Positions 14,517 through 30,476 of a stretch of 64,000 nt of DNA are shown here, in pieces (position 1 is the first letter of the stretch; the number at the start of each line of letters is the position of its first letter). The translations under genes were made by a program, and so were the position numbers. The stretch comes from Amphirosellinia nigrospora (lineage: Eukaryota > Ascomycota > Sordariomycetes > Xylariales > Xylariaceae): assembly GCA_004123355.1 (NCBI GenBank), contig SCHM01000004.1, positions 7,963,017-8,027,016 on the forward strand, written 5' to 3'. The notes beneath the pieces are model-generated. The model saw nothing but the letters and a program-made list of their open reading frames with translations, ran no database searches and was not told where the DNA came from.

Positions 14517-17500
14517 ATTTATAAATTACTTATAATACTATAAAGTATTAGGACTACTTTTATAATATTTTCTAACTAAACTAAACGATTAATTTAACTT
14601 AAAAATATTAAAATATTTCTTAAAAATAAACTAAAATAATAAGCGCGTACGGCCGTACGTACTAAAGCCTTCGTTAATATTTTAGATTTATTTGCTTCGA
14701 AATTTAAAGACGATAAGCTTTTTATAACGAACTAGCAAATGATAAAAGAATATATTTTTTAGCTCTTTAAACTACGCGGAAACTATAATAGCGGGCCGTA
14801 AAAGCTAACTGCTTTAATTAACTTAGTATAGTAGTTCTGTAGTACCGTTAAACACTGTATATTTAAAGAATAAAAATTCGATATAAATATTGCTAGCTTT
14901 AACTATACGATTTAATATTTAACCGGAACTATATAAAATATTAAATAAAAAAGCTAAGCCTAGCTTTTATTTTAAACTAATATAATATATAGCAAAATAA
15001 TTTGGCTTAATTTCGACAAGAATATAGATTAAACTGGCATAAATAATATATATAAAAACTTTATTACTATTTTTTAAGAAATAAAAATACGCGTTTTTTT
15101 AATAATAGTTTATTATATTTAACTACTGATTTATACGTTGCTAAAAAGTTAGATAGGTAGAATAAAGTTTTGTTCGATTGGGCAAAAAAATGGGGTAAGA
15201 TTACTATTTTACAACGAAATATATATTACGTTAGTATATACTGCCGATATTTTCTAACTTACAACTAAAAATAACTCTAGCTAATAACGAGCTAACTAAT
15301 AACTATTAATTAATTATTAAATAAACTATAAAAAATAACTAAATAGCGCAACTACGTTTAGAATAATTAAATGCTTCGAACTAATAAGTAATTAATTTGC
15401 TAGGTCGTTATAAAATAACCTTTATTTTATTAAACAATAAAAAAATAGCTAACGTACGGCTAAAATATTAATACTTACTTTTTAAATAATATAACTAAAA
15501 ATAACTTAGTTTAAAATATAAATTCGAGCTATGCAAATTGCTTTAAATTTAATATAATTAGTTTTATAACAATGTAGCTAAAATAGCTAATATTAAAACT
15601 TATATTAGAATTATATAGCTAATAACTTTTTTTTTATTTTTTATCCAACCATCCTAACGTACTAGTTCTCGGAGGCTATTTTAAAATATCTCGAAGAAAT
15701 TTATATCGACGTTAATTAATAATAAAAAGCTAAAGCTAATTTTAATTATTTAGTTTTAATAATATATTAGCTAAATTTTTAAATTTTAAATTATTTTTAT
15801 TTGTTTAGCTAATAAAACTAAATTTAATAAGGCTAAGTAAAAAAAAGAGTTTAAAAACAAACTGTTCTTTCGACTAGCAACTGAAGCTATATTAAAATAT
15901 TTAAAAAAAATATTAATTTTAACGCTTATGCAAAATATTATTTTAAATAGTTTATTACTTAATAATAACTATAAGCAAAATAAAACTTGCAAAAAAAAAA
16001 CGTAAAAGTTTGCCGCTATAATTTTTATTTTTTTTTTTTTGCCTTTATTTAAATAACTTTTCGTTTTATTTTAAACTAAATAATAGTAACTTTACTTAAC
16101 TACTTAAGCTTAACGCTAATAAAAACAACAATTAATCTTTAACAATAAGTACTTTAACTATCGTTAATAAGAATATATTTTAAAAAAATACTTTTAAAGA
16201 ATTAAACTCTAGTAAATAAAAAAGCTTAGTTGCCGCTATTTTAGCTATATATAATATATTAGATATTAAGCTAGCTAATATATAAAAAAATAAACCTATA
16301 ATAAGTACGAAAAAAAAAAATAACCTTAAAAAAAAGCTTCCTTCCTAAGGGAAATATCTTTAAAAGATACTATTAATTATAAAATAGATCTAATAAAAAA
16401 GTATTTAAGCGGAAGATTTTTATATATATATTTATCTTTATATAATAATGGACTTTTTTTAACTACGGATAATTCTTTCGGAAATATAAAAGCAGATATT
16501 ATATAAGCGTAAACTAATAATTCGTAAAGAAAAATTAAACTATTTAACTTTATTATTATTACGGACTTCCTTGCTAAAAAGTTATAAAATATAATAGCAA
16601 AGTAAAAAAATATTAATTAGGCTTTTTATTATTATTAAGAATATAAAAAACTTTTAAAGATAAACTTATAACTATTATTAATTTAACTTATAATATTATT
16701 TTAAGCAAGCTATGGTTTAAATATTATAATATCCTGCCGGACTATCGATAGAACCGTTTAGTATTTTTACCTTAGTTATTTTTTAATTATAATATAGGGT
16801 ATTATTTGGTAATAGATAAAATAGGCATATGGTTATAATATTTAGCTTATTAACCTAACGCTAATCGATGACTATAACCTCGAGATTAAAGAAATACAGC
16901 GTTAATAATAACAGGAAAAAGCGAAACAATGTTTAAAAAACGCGAAACTAAAAGTGTTTATTTTGAAACGCGGCGATCCGGTACAAAAAAACCTTAACAA
17001 AAAAGTGAGCAATGTTTAACTAGCTTCCGCTAAAACCTGTCCCTAATAAACGTAAGCCGCGCCTTTTCGTAAAAAATATAACTTTAATTTCTATTTAAAA
17101 ATCTAACAAAAAAAGTTTTTATCGTATAAAATAAAATAGCATTAGTTAGTATAAAAAAAGATTAACGACCGAAATATTTAGCTTAAATATAATTACTTTT
17201 AATATAATAGTAAAAAAAACCGGGTAAAAACGTTTATATTATAGTATTAATAAAATTGATAAAATAATTAAAAGATTAAAAAAAACAAAGACGATTTCTT
17301 AGAAAAAAAAAAAAAGTTAAGATAAAAAACGCGAAAAAATATTTAAAAAATATTAAAACTTAGCATATATTTTTAGCCGAATAAACTTTAATATACTATT
17401 ATACCGCCCGCAAATAGACTATAAAATAAAGTTTATTAAAAGTAAGTTTAAAGCCGATCTGGGCTATAGTTTTTTATATAAAATATAAACAAGCTAAAAG

Positions 17501-20500
17501 CCGTATAGGAATTTTTAGTCGAAAACTTGCGCAAAGGCTTTATTAAGCTTAATAATATTTATACAGTATATTTATTTTATTTATAAAAAAGCAGGTAGTA
17601 GACTTTGCTTCTATATAAATTATCGTAAATTAAACAAAATTATAAAAAAAAACCAGTATCCGCTTTTTTTTATTAAGGAAACCTTGGCCTATATTATTAG
17701 GGCGAAAATTTTTACCCGATTTAATATATATAATAAATATTTAACTGTATTATATTATTCGGGAATAAGAATTATACAACGTTTTATATAAAATATAATA
17801 CGTACTAATTGTTAATATTATTGTTTAGTTTTATTAATAAACTTTTAACGTTTTAACAATATATTAATAATATATTATTTAACTTTTTAAACAATTTTTA
17901 TAGCGCTTACGCAGATAATGTTATTATTTACTTAGAAATAATAAAAGAAATATTATTTATATACGTTACGTACTAGAACAACTAATTTAGGCTAGATTAT
18001 AGATTAACCTAAAAAAGTCCAAGTTTTATGTTATTAAGACTAAGTTTTTAAGCTATATATAACTAAGGAATTTAAATAAACTTTATTAAAATTAACGCTA
18101 TATTAAAGTGGGAGACTTTTACGTTGGTTAAAAGCATATAATCTTTTTGGGATTTTATAACTTTTATTGAGACTTCATCGATGCTAAGGTCGCATTATAG
18201 CGCCTTTAAACCGATTAATATAAAAGGCGTATTTTTTAAATAAACTAAAAAATATGAAGAATTATTTATTAGCTTAAGGAAGCTTTAGTAAAATTCTTTT
18301 TATTAAAATATTTCGATTATAACTTATTAACAAAAATTAAAACTAATTTATCTAACGGCGTTAGTTCTAGCGTATTATTATAACTGTATAATAAACCTAA
18401 TATCTTATAGTATATTTTTCGAAAATATTTTTAACGCTAAGTTAAACTATAGCATTTATAATAAAATTACTAGTAGTTGCGCTATGTTTTAAAGAATAGA
18501 AACCTAAATTAATTAGCAGCTACGATAAGCTTTTTTAGTATTTATTAATAATTAAATATTAGAGTTTTTTAGCAAAAAATAATATTTAACTTAAAATAAG
18601 CTAAATAGGTTAACTTTTTTTGAATACGATTTTTTAATTATATTGCCCTAGTAAAAATAATATGTTGGCCGATGTTTTGTTGCAAAAACAGGAAAACCTA
18701 ACAATATAAAAACTAAAAAGAGGCGTAATATTATTTATAATATTTTAGCCGGTAAATAGCACGGTATAACTAATTTTATATAAATAGAGTTATATTAAGT
18801 AAGCTTTATTAAAATATATAACAAACTAGGTGCTTTTATAAAACTATAGTTAATTAAGCAAATCTTTAAAAAAAACCGTAAAAACGTAAATATAAAGATT
18901 TATTATTAACGAACAAAGGATAATAAGCTAAAGAACCTATAAAAATTAAAAAACGGATTAATTATTTTCTACGGACGCTTAATTATCTTTGACTTCTTAT
19001 ATCTGTAGATACGCCTTATTAAAAAGATATATTGCGGAATATTTATTAATATTTTGGTAAGAATAAGACGTGTAAATTTATTACCGAACGTTACTAGTAG
19101 CCAGGGCTAAATAGAGATTGCGATCGTTATGTGGTAAACTATATAAAATATAGACCTGCTAAAGTACTTAGAGATAAAACTCCTAGTAAACTTATACTTT
19201 TCTTGATATTTAAGCATATATAGCGCTACTTTATTATCGATTTTAAATAGATACTTAGAGATAAATACGGATATAATAACGTATTAATTATAGTAAATTG
19301 TTTAAGCAAACAAGCTTAAATTATACTTTATATTATAAAGCAACCGCAGAAGATGCTACTAAAATACTATAAAGAACTTTTCCAAGTTTTCGGAATATTT
19401 ATAACTATGATTTTAAACTAAAAACTTTTTTATTTTTTTTTATAAACAGCTATATAAACTAATAAATATAAATATATACTAGCTATTATAAATACTATGA
19501 AACTATAGGATAAATAGAAATTATAAATGAGTACATTAACTAAAGATTATAACTATACATAACTATTATTAAAACGATTAGTTTAAACGTATATTTATTA
19601 TAGATTATATATAAGCTTTAATCTTTTATACTTTAATAAGACTATATTTATAAAATAAAAATAAGTTTTTTAATACTATTTAACTTTAACTAAAAAATCG
19701 GACCGTAAATATAAAGCTATAAAAACTTTTTAAAAAAAAAAAAACAATTCGAACAAACGTATAAAAAAAATAAAAAAAATAGCATTTTGTTAAATTAGCT
19801 AAAAAAACCTACAGCATATTTAAAAACGTATGATTAACTAAACTAAAAAGGTTAATATAAACCTAATTTTAATATAAAAATTATATATTAATTTTAAAAA
19901 AAATAGTCCTAGAAAATAGACTATCTATCGGATAAGCTAAACTTCCTTATAATATAATAGAAGTTTAAAATACACAAAAAAAACGGAAATACTTTTATAT
20001 TAAATATTTTATAACTTAGAAAGTATTAAACCGTTATTATATAAATTAACTATAAAAATATTTAAATAACTTATTATTAGGTTAAAAAACAAAGAACTTA
20101 AAAAAGAAATAATAAAACCTAAAGGTAAAAAAGAATTTATTATTAAAAAAGTACAAACATTTTAACTTTACTATCGGAATTATAGTATTAAATAAACTAG
20201 AAAAGTTGAAACCCTAACGATACGTAATATTTAGTAAAGAACTTTAAAAATAGTATAAAAGTATTAAAAGATTTTTATAATACGAACTTTAATTTAACTA
20301 GACTTTTAATAAAATTGTAAATATAATTAAAAGCAGCGCAAAAAAACAAATTTAATAAGCTATATTTAAATAATAATAAAGCTATAATATAAAGGGAAAA
20401 AATAACGCAAAAAAGGAACGTATAAAATAGAAAGAATATATAAGTACTACGTATGCTTAAATATTATATTAAGCAAAAAAGACTTTAAACGATATATAAA

Positions 20501-20636
20501 AAAACTAGTATAATAACTTAATAGTATAAAAGCTTTACGAAAAGTTATATTAGTAAAAACCTAAAGCAATCTTTTTTTCGCTAGAAAACAATTGCGATTT
20601 TAACCTAGTTAAATTATTTTTTTTTCGAGGGGGGGT

Positions 20637-20931
20637 AGTTACGGATTTCAGGCTTTGGTAGCTATACCTTACTACTAGCTATAGCACTTATAATCTTTAC
20701 TTATAAATAACTACTACTTGTAGTGAATACATGACTATTATTCGTAGTAAATATAGTTATAGTAAATAAAAGCAAATACTGGTAGTGAATGTAGCTGCCT
20801 TACGCAAGTATTTAAGCAGCTGCTTATACTATAGATTTAAACTTTTTTTTTTTCTTACTTTATCTATAGATTTTATATATAAATACTATATATACTGGAG
20901 CTTTGTCTCTTCGAGTGTGTGAAGCGTAATT
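20637..20931 (+). repeat. 3' LTR of copy 2
   Basis: This 295-bp partner of the LTR at 14,227 differs from it mostly by C-to-T and G-to-A changes. It ends GTAATT, a decayed GTAACT, and returns directly into the interrupted body of copy 4. Confidence 0.88.
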
Positions 20932-23450
20932 ATATAAAAAATTTTTAGTATTTTTATATTATTTTAAAATTTTTATTAAATATTATATATTATTAAAATT
21001 TTAATTTTTTTAATTTATTTAATATTATAATTTTTAATAATAAAATTAAAATATTTATATTTTTTAATAATAAATTTTTTTTATTTTTAAGTTTTATTAT
21101 TTTTTTTTAAATTTTTTATTTTTTAATTAATAATAAATTATTAAAATATTTTTATAATTAATTTATATAATAATAATTTAATATTTTTTAAATTAAAAAA
21201 TATTTAATATAAAAATATTTTTTTTTTTATATATTTTAAACTTTATTATATTAAAAAAAGTTTAATTTATTTAATAAACGGTTTATTTTTAAAATTATTT
21301 TTTTTTAAAATTAATATATAATTTTTATATTAAAATTAAATTTATATTAATTTTTATTAGTTTAATTAATTATATATTTTTAAATATATTATAGGTTTTT
21401 TTTAGCTAATTTAATAAATTATATTTTTTTTTTATTTTTTTTTATATATTTATTTAAATCGTTTTTTTTTTTTAAAAAGCTTTTATAGCTTTTTATTTAT
21501 AGTTCGATTTTTTAATTAAAATTAAATAATATTAAAAAATTTATTTTAATTTTATAAAATAATAATTTATTAAAATATAAAAAATTAACGTTTAAACGTA
21601 ATTTATAATAAATATATATTTAAATTAATTATTTTAATAATAATTTATATATAGTTATAATTTTAGTTAATATATTTATAATTTTTATTTATTTTATAAT
21701 TTATAATATTTTATAATAATTAATATATATTTTATATTATTAGTTTATATAGTTTATTATAAAAGTAAAAATAAATTAAAGTTTATAGTTTAATATTATA
21801 ATTATAAATATTTAAAAATTTAAAAAGTTTTTTATAATATATTTTAATAGCGTTTTTTATAATTATTTTTATAATATAAAATATAGTTTATATTTATTTA
21901 TTTAAATAATTTATTATAATTAATATATTATTATATTATATATTATTTTTAAATATTTATTTATTAATAATAAAATAACGTTATATATATTAAATATTAA
22001 AAAAATATAAATTTATTAAAAGTTTTATTTTTAAATATTTTAATAAATTTATATTTTATATATTTATTATATAATAATTATAATTTTTATTTAGTTTAAA
22101 CTATTAATAATATTTAATAATAAGTATATATTTTATTTTTATTAAATATATAATAAATATTTTATAATATATTTTTTTAATAAAATATATTTTAAATATA
22201 AAAATTAAAATAATTAAACGTTCGTAAAATATAATTAATTTATTTTTTAGTTTTTATAAGTTTTTAGCTTATTATTTTTATTTATTAATAATAAATTTTT
22301 ATATTTATATTTTTATAGTTTTTTTTAAAAATTCGCTTAATTAATTATAATTTTATAAAAATATTTAATTTATTATATATTTTAATAAAACTTATTTAAT
22401 ATAATTTTATTTATATAAAAATTAATTATATTATATTATTAATTAAAATATTATAAAATAATATTATATTTTTTTTTTAGTTTTATATTATTAAGTTTTT
22501 TTATTTTTATAATAAAATATTAGTTAATTATTATTTTTTTTAAAATAATATAATATTAAAAAATTATATTTTAAAAAAAAGTTAATTTATTTAGTTTATT
22601 TTAAATTAAAATATTATTTTTCGCTAAAAAACTTTAATATTTAATTATTAATAAATATTAAAAAAACTTATTATAATTATTAATTAGCTTAAGTTTTTAT
22701 TTTTTAAAATATAATATAATTATTAATAATTTTTTATATAATATTATAGTTTAATTTAATATTATAAAATATTTTCGAAAATATATTATAAAATTAAATT
22801 TATTATATAATTATAATAATATATTAAAACTAATATTATTAAAAAAATTAGTTTTAATTTTTATTAATAAATTATAATTAAAATATTTTAATAAAAAAAA
22901 TATATTAAAGCTTTTTAAATTAATAAAATAATTTTATATTTTTTAGTTTATATAAAAAATATATTTTTATATTAATCGGTTTAAAATATAATAATATAAT
23001 TTTAAATATTAATAAATTATAATAAAAATTATAAAATTTTAAAAAAAATTATATATTTTTAATTAATATAAAAGTTTTTTATTTTAATATAACGTTAATT
23101 TTAATAAAATTTTTTAAATTTTTTAATATTAATAATATAATTTAAAAATTTAATTTTAATAATATAAAATTTAGATTTTTAAATTAATTTATAATTTAAT
23201 TTAAATTAATTATTTTATATATAATATATATAAATAATATATTTTTTATTATTTTAAATAAATAAAAATATTATTAACGTATATATTATAAAAATTATTT
23301 AAAAAATTAAATATATATTATTAATATATTATTAAAATATTAAAAATTTATTAATAAAATTAAATAATATATTAATAATTATATATATTATATTTTATAA
23401 AAATATTATATATTTTTATTTTTAATATATATAAATATAATTAAATATTT

Positions 23451-23731
23451 TATTAGGTGGCTAAAAGGTATAATATTGTATGTAATAAAAAGTAAAATAA
23501 ATATTTATATATCGATCTATTTTTTTTAATTATTTGTACGAAAGTTAAACTTTTATATAAGAATTTTTTTATACGAAAAAAATTTTACTATAATATTTAT
23601 ACGACTAAATTAAACAAATATTAATTTAATTTTATTATATAAATAGCTAATATTATAATTAATAATTAATTATTATACGTAGTTAATATTAATATATTAA
23701 TTTATATGTAAATAATATTATAATTATAATA
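23451..23731 (-). repeat. 3' LTR of the second LTR family
   Basis: 281 bp, the less decayed of the pair. It starts TATTAGGTGG on the plus strand and is followed by a T-run, the purine tract of the minus strand. Confidence 0.8.
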
Positions 23732-24064
23732 TTAGTTTTTTTTTTTTAGTATAATATGCTTTTATATATTTTTTTTAATATAAAAAATCTAAACGTAAAA
23801 AAATATTAAATATATTATATAATAAATATATAAATAAAAAAGCGCCTATAATATATTAAATTATTATTTTTTTAAAATATTTAATGTTATATAACTATAC
23901 GTAAAAAAAAAAGTTAGCAAATATAAATAAAAAGCTAACTTATATATAATTATTATATAATTTTTTATTTAATTTATTTAAATATTTTAAAAAATTAAAT
24001 AATATATTATTTTATATTTATTATTATTATACGTAAATTAAATTATTTTATACTACTTTTTTAT

Positions 24065-24104
24065 TTTTTTTTTTTTTTTTTTTTTTTTTACGCGCGTATA
24101 TTTA

Positions 24105-24147
<43 letters not shown>

Positions 24148-24274
24148 CGTACGTATATTTTAACTAATTTTAAATTTATATAATATTAAATCTAATAATT
24201 ATTATATAATAAGCGTAATATTAGTAGCAATATTAATAATAGTATTAGTAATATTAGTAATATTAATAGTAGTA

Positions 24275-24304
<30 letters not shown>
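24065..24304. repeat. Microsatellite cluster: poly-T, (TA)n, (ATT)n
   Basis: A T-run of about 25 (24,065-24,089), a TA dinucleotide run of about 18 units (24,109-24,144) and an ATT run (about 24,276-24,304) lie close together near the 3' end of the second LTR element. They probably arose by slippage in the AT-rich decayed sequence. Confidence 0.8.
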
Positions 24305-24306
<2 letters not shown>

Positions 24307-27300
24307 GTAAAATTTTTTAAGTTTTTTTAAATATTATACTAATAAATAATTAAAGTAGAATTATTATTAATATTAATAATAATTACTATAAAACTTATTA
24401 ATTTATCGAGGTTTTTTGTTTATGTTTTATGTTTTTTATTTTTAATAATATTATATAGTTTTAAAACTTTATACGTTTAAAAAATAGTAGCGCTACTAAA
24501 GTTTATAGCTTTTTTATAAAAGTCGCTTATAAAGCTTTTATATTAACGTTATATATAAACGTATATATATTTTTATTTGTTTATTTTATACGAATAATTT
24601 TTAATATATATTTTAGCTAATTTATTTTATTATAATAAAATAAAAAATATAATTGTTTTTACTTTTTTATATAATATTATTTTTAAATATTATTAATTAT
24701 TATTTTCGCCGATATATAAATAAAATTTATACGTTAAAAAAAATATTTTTATAATTTTATTTAAAATTATAACTAAATTATTATTTTATATTAAAATAGT
24801 TTATATAGCAGTTATATTAATTATTAAAATGCTCCGTTTAATTAATATTATATAGTGCTAAGTTTTTAAAGCAGCGTTTATAGCGCTTATATATAGCGAT
24901 TATATAATATTCGTTATTTTTATTATATGTAGTTTAAGTTTAAAAAAAAAAAAAATAAAAAATTAATTATATATATTATTTTTTTAAATATAAATTTTAG
25001 TTATTATTTTTGCTATAATTTTCTAACTTTTTTATTATTTATATAAATATCCGCTTTTTTAAATATTTATATATAATATATTGCTTTATATATATTTAGC
25101 CGCTATTTATTATATAAGCGTACTTTTTATAGTTTTTTAATAAATATTTTAATTATATAATAGTTTATTTATAAAAATAAAGTTTTTAATATTTAGTTTA
25201 AACGTTAATAAATATATTAGCTAAATTATTTTTATATTAATTTATTATATTTTAAAAATTTTTTTTTTTTATATAATTTTTAAAAAAATATAATATTTAT
25301 TATTAATTTTTTTTTTTAAGTTATTTTTAATTTAATTAAACAATTGTATAACGATTTAAAATTTAAATATAAAATAATAAATATTAAAAATAAATTAAAT
25401 ATTTTTATAATTTTTTAAAAATATTATAAAAAATAATAATATTATTAAAACTATTAATATATTATATAATTCGCTAGTTAAAATATTTCGTATAATTTTT
25501 TTATATTTATTTAAATTTTAATATATAATTTATTTTCGATTTTAAAATTTAAGTTTATTATATTTTTTATAAGCTTTAATTATAAATATAATAATAAATT
25601 TAAGCTATAAAATTATATTTATATTATTTATAAATAATTTATTTATAAAAATAAAAAACTTTATATAATAAAAATCGAAAAAATAAACGTAAGCTTTTTT
25701 AATAAATTATTTTTTTATTATTTAATTTATTTATTTAATATTTTAATATTATATAATTATAGCTTAATAATTTAAGCTATAATAATAAAATTATATATAG
25801 TTTTAAATTAATATATATTATTAATATATATTTTTTAGTTTATTAAAAAATATAAGCTTAAATAAATTTTTTATATAAAAATTAATTTAGTTAAATTTTT
25901 AGTTTAGTTTTTTTAAATTATTATAATATTTTATTTATATAAAAAATTTTTTACTATTAAATTCGAATAAATATTTAAAAAATAAAATTTTTTTAGTTTT
26001 ATATAAAGTTTTATTTATTTAAGTTTTTTTTTTTTACGCAATAAAAAATCTAACGTAATAAAGTTTAATATATTATTTATTTATATTTTAGTTATTTTAA
26101 AAATATTTAAACTATTATATATAATTAATAAATATAAATCGTACGTAAATATTTATATTTTAAGTTTTTTTTAATAATATTAATAATATATTTTAAACTA
26201 ATATAGCTTAAATTTAGCTAAACTATATAAAAATTATATAATATATAAATAATCTTTAAAAAATATTTTTTTTTTAGCTTTAAAAATAATAAATATAAAT
26301 ATTTATAATAGTTTATTTTTTAATTAAAGTAAATTTAAATAATATTTTTAAATTTATATAAAGTTCCGAAATTTATATAAAAATAAAACTAAACGCTAAA
26401 ATTAACTATTAATTTATTTATTAAATTATTAATAATTAAATTAAAATAATATTTTTTTAATATTATTATATTTTTTATAATAAATTTAAACTTTTTATAT
26501 ATTTTATAATTTTTTTTTTAATTTTTTATAAAATAAAACTTAAAAATATATTTTTTTTTATAAATATTTAAGTTATATATAATAAATTTAAAAACGCTTC
26601 GTATAATAAGTTTATTAATTTTTATTACGTTTAATTTTTTAAATAGTTTATTAAAAATTATAATAATTTTATTTATATATAGTTTAATTATTAATTTAAA
26701 AGCTTATTTTTTTTTTATTAAAAAAATCTATAATATTTAAATATTATATAATAAATATATTTAAATATTATATAATAAAGCTAAGTTTTTTTTTTTAGCT
26801 AATTATGTTTTTTTTTAATAATTATTAGCTATATAAATTATATATCGTTTTAATTTAAATTATTTGTTTAAATATTTTTATATAATAATATAGTTTAATT
26901 TATATATATTAAAATATATTAGTTTATTAATCGAAGCTATAATTATATTTAATTTTCGATTGTTTTAATTTTATATAATTTTTTTTATTTTATTTTTTTT
27001 TTTATATTAAAACTTTATTTCGAAAAAAAATATAAATATATTATATAAAAATAGTTTATTTTATTTATTAATTATATAATTTTTTAATTTTCGTATAGTT
27101 TTTATATAATATTTTTATTATTTTTTAAATAGTTATTATTTTTTATATAATAAAAAAAAATAAAAAACTTTTTATTAATATAAAATAAACTCCGAAAATA
27201 AAAAAAATTAATATAAAACTATTAAGTTTAATAATATTATTTAATATTTTATTATTATTTATAAAATTAATTTATTATTTATATATATATCGATTTTTTT

Positions 27301-30300
27301 TTAAAAATATTATACGTACGTTTAAATAATTTATATATTTATTTTATTTTATTTATTATTAATATACTTTAATAAATATTTTATAATATTATATATTAAT
27401 TATTTTTATATATTTTTTAAATTTATCCGATAAAAAATTTATTTTAAAATTATATATAATATTATTTAAAAGTTTTTAATAAATATTAATTTAATATTTA
27501 TATAATATTTTTTATATATTTTATATAAATATTAATTTTAAAAAATTACTGCTTAAAATAATATAATAATATTATAATAATATATATATTTTAGTTATTT
27601 ATTTATATAACGTTTATAACTATTTTATAGTTAAATTTATAATTATTTTAATTATAAATTTAAATTATTATAAATTTTATTATATATTTAATAATAATAA
27701 TAAATTTTTAGATTTTTTTTAAAATAAATTGTTCGATTTTATATTTTACGTATTAATATTTTATATAATTTTTTATATAAAATATTTAAATCGTTTATAT
27801 AAAATATAGCTTAGTTTTTATAAAATAACTAGTTATTTTATACGGGCTAATATTAAAAAATAAATAATTTTATTTATATAATAAAAATATTATTTTTATT
27901 TTTTCGTATAATAATATTTTTTATTATTAAAATATATTTTTAAATAGTTTATATTTTTTAAAAAAAATAAAAATAAAATAAAAATATTTAAAATATAAAA
28001 TATTATATAGTTAATTTAATTATTAATTTTTATTATATTAATTAAAATTATCGTATAATTTTATTAAAGCTTATTTTAGCTATTTTAAAAGTTTAAATAA
28101 TTTTAGCTTTTAAGTTTTTTATATATAAACTTTTATTTATAGTTTTTTATAATAAAAAATTTTAAAGCTTTTATATTTTAAATAATATTTTAATATTTTA
28201 TATAATATTAATTATTAAATATAAATAAATTAAATAACTAATTTATAATTATTAATTAAATATTTTTTTTATATAATATATAAATATATTATTTATAATA
28301 TATTATATAATATTTCGTTTTATATATTTAAATTTTTTTTTTTTTTTATTATATATATTAAATAGCTTTTATATTTAATTAAATAAGTTAAAAATTTTTT
28401 AAAAGTTAGTTTATTTTTAAATATTATTTTATATATATTAAAATATTAGTTTTTCGCGCGAAATTTTTTTAAAAAATATAATTAGTTAATTAATATTTTT
28501 TTTTTAATAAATAAAATATTTTTTATTTATATATAAATTTTTTAAAAAATAATTATTTATATAATTTTAGCTAGTATATTATTTTAAAAATTTTTAAAAT
28601 ATTATATAATTTTTATATCGCGTAAATAATAATAATTAATTTATATATTGATTTATATATAAAATTTTTTATTTTTTATACGAAATATTAAATTATTAGG
28701 TTTTTTTTAATTTAAAAATATAAATAAAATCTAAAAAAATTTTTATATATAAGTTTTTAAAAAATAAATATTGTTTTAAATTCTAAAATACTTTTATATA
28801 TATATATAATTATATTTAAATAAATTTTTTTTAAATATTTTATTTTAAATATTTTTTAAGCTTTAAATAATTTATTAATTATAACTTTTAATATTTTATA
28901 TAAAAATAAGTTTTTTTTTTATTTATATATTATATAAAAATAATATTAGTTTAATTAATTTAATATTAATTATAATTTATAATTATATTAAAATATAAAT
29001 TTATAATATTATACGTTTTTTTTTATATAATTAAAACTAATATAATATATATAATAATTTTTATATAATTAGTTAATATTATAAAAAATATAATATAAAA
29101 TTAATTTTTTATAATTTTAAGCTTATAATAATAATTAACGAACTATTATATTTTATTATAAAATAAATCGTATAGCTTTTTAAAATAATTTTTTTTTTTG
29201 CTAAGTTTTTAAAAAAATTTAATATTTCGTAAATAAAATAGTTTTATTTTAAATATTATACGTAAAAAAAATCTAAATTTTAAATAAAAATATTTTTATA
29301 TTTAATATTATATAATAAATAAATTGCTTTAAAGTTTAAAAAAAATTTTAAAAAATTAAATATTTTATTATACGTTAAAAATAGCATATTTTTTATTCGT
29401 ATAAAAAATAAATTATTAATTAAAATAAATAATAAATAACGTTTAATAATTATAAAAAGTTTTTAGAACTTTGCTTTTAATATTTTATTTTTATATAATA
29501 TTTTATTATTTAAAATTAAAAAGCTAGCTTTTAGTTATATATATAAGTTATTTTAGCTGTTTTTTTATTTGTTTTTTTATTTTTTTTTTTATTTATTTTT
29601 ATTTAAAAAAAAAAATCGTAAAATTATTTTATTATATAAAATAACTTTATTAATTTTAAAATTATTAATTTAATATAAAAAACGTAAATATTATCCGAAA
29701 TAATTATATAAAAATTTAAAATCTATATATTAAAATATATTTATTTTTTTAAATTATATAATACGGTTTTTTTTAATTGTTTTATAAGTTTTTAATTTAA
29801 AACGCTTTTTATATAAAAATATTATAAATTTTTTTAATAATTTAAATATTAATTTTATTAAATATTTTAAGTTTTATTATTTCGAAATTTTTTATTAGTA
29901 TTTTTTAAAAGTTTTTTAAATTATATAAAATATAATTATATTTTTATATAAATATATTATTTATATATTAATTTATTTTATAATAGCTATTTTAAAGTTT
30001 TATAAAATATTTTTATATATATAAAAATTAATAGTTTTTATATAAAACTTAAAAATATACTAGTTTTTTAAGCGATTTTTTCGGTTTATTATTATATAAA
30101 TATTAGCTAAAAAATAAAAAATTATTTTAGCTACTTTTTCGAAAATATAATATTTTTATACGTTTAATTATATTAGCTATTATATAATTAATTATTATTT
30201 TTATTATATTTAAAAATTTATAAATAAAAAAATTATTAAATTATATTATAAATTTTTATAGTTTATATAATAATAATTAAAAATATAATTATACGCTATT

Positions 30301-30476
30301 AATTAAATTTCTATAAAAAATATAATATTAAAATATATTAAAATAATTAATTTTTTTTTTATTAATATAATATTAAAAAACTAAAATATAATATAAAAAA
30401 CGTAGCTTATATAATTAAATTTAAATTTTATTTTTATTTTTGCTAATTTATATTTTTAGCTAAAAATATTAATTAA

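Larger units (their letters stand above)
14227..20931 (+). mobile_element. Youngest Gypsy-type LTR retrotransposon (copy 2), inserted in copy 4
   Basis: This 6.7-kb element has its 5' LTR at 14,227-14,516 and its 3' LTR at 20,637-20,931. A G-run purine tract (about 20,629-20,635) lies directly before the 3' LTR. Traces of reverse transcriptase around 17,500-17,700 and of integrase around 19,180-19,320 appear in that order, which is the Ty3/Gypsy arrangement. It retains far more G+C than the other copies and so was mutated less or later. It is still broken many times over. The flanks read ATTAT and ATAT, a target duplication with an apparent one-base length difference. Confidence 0.88.

Noticed and set aside
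24065-24144. Telomere-like or origin-like function for the poly-T and TA run
   Set aside because: Simple slippage repeats inside a decayed LTR element; no telomere unit or other supporting feature.
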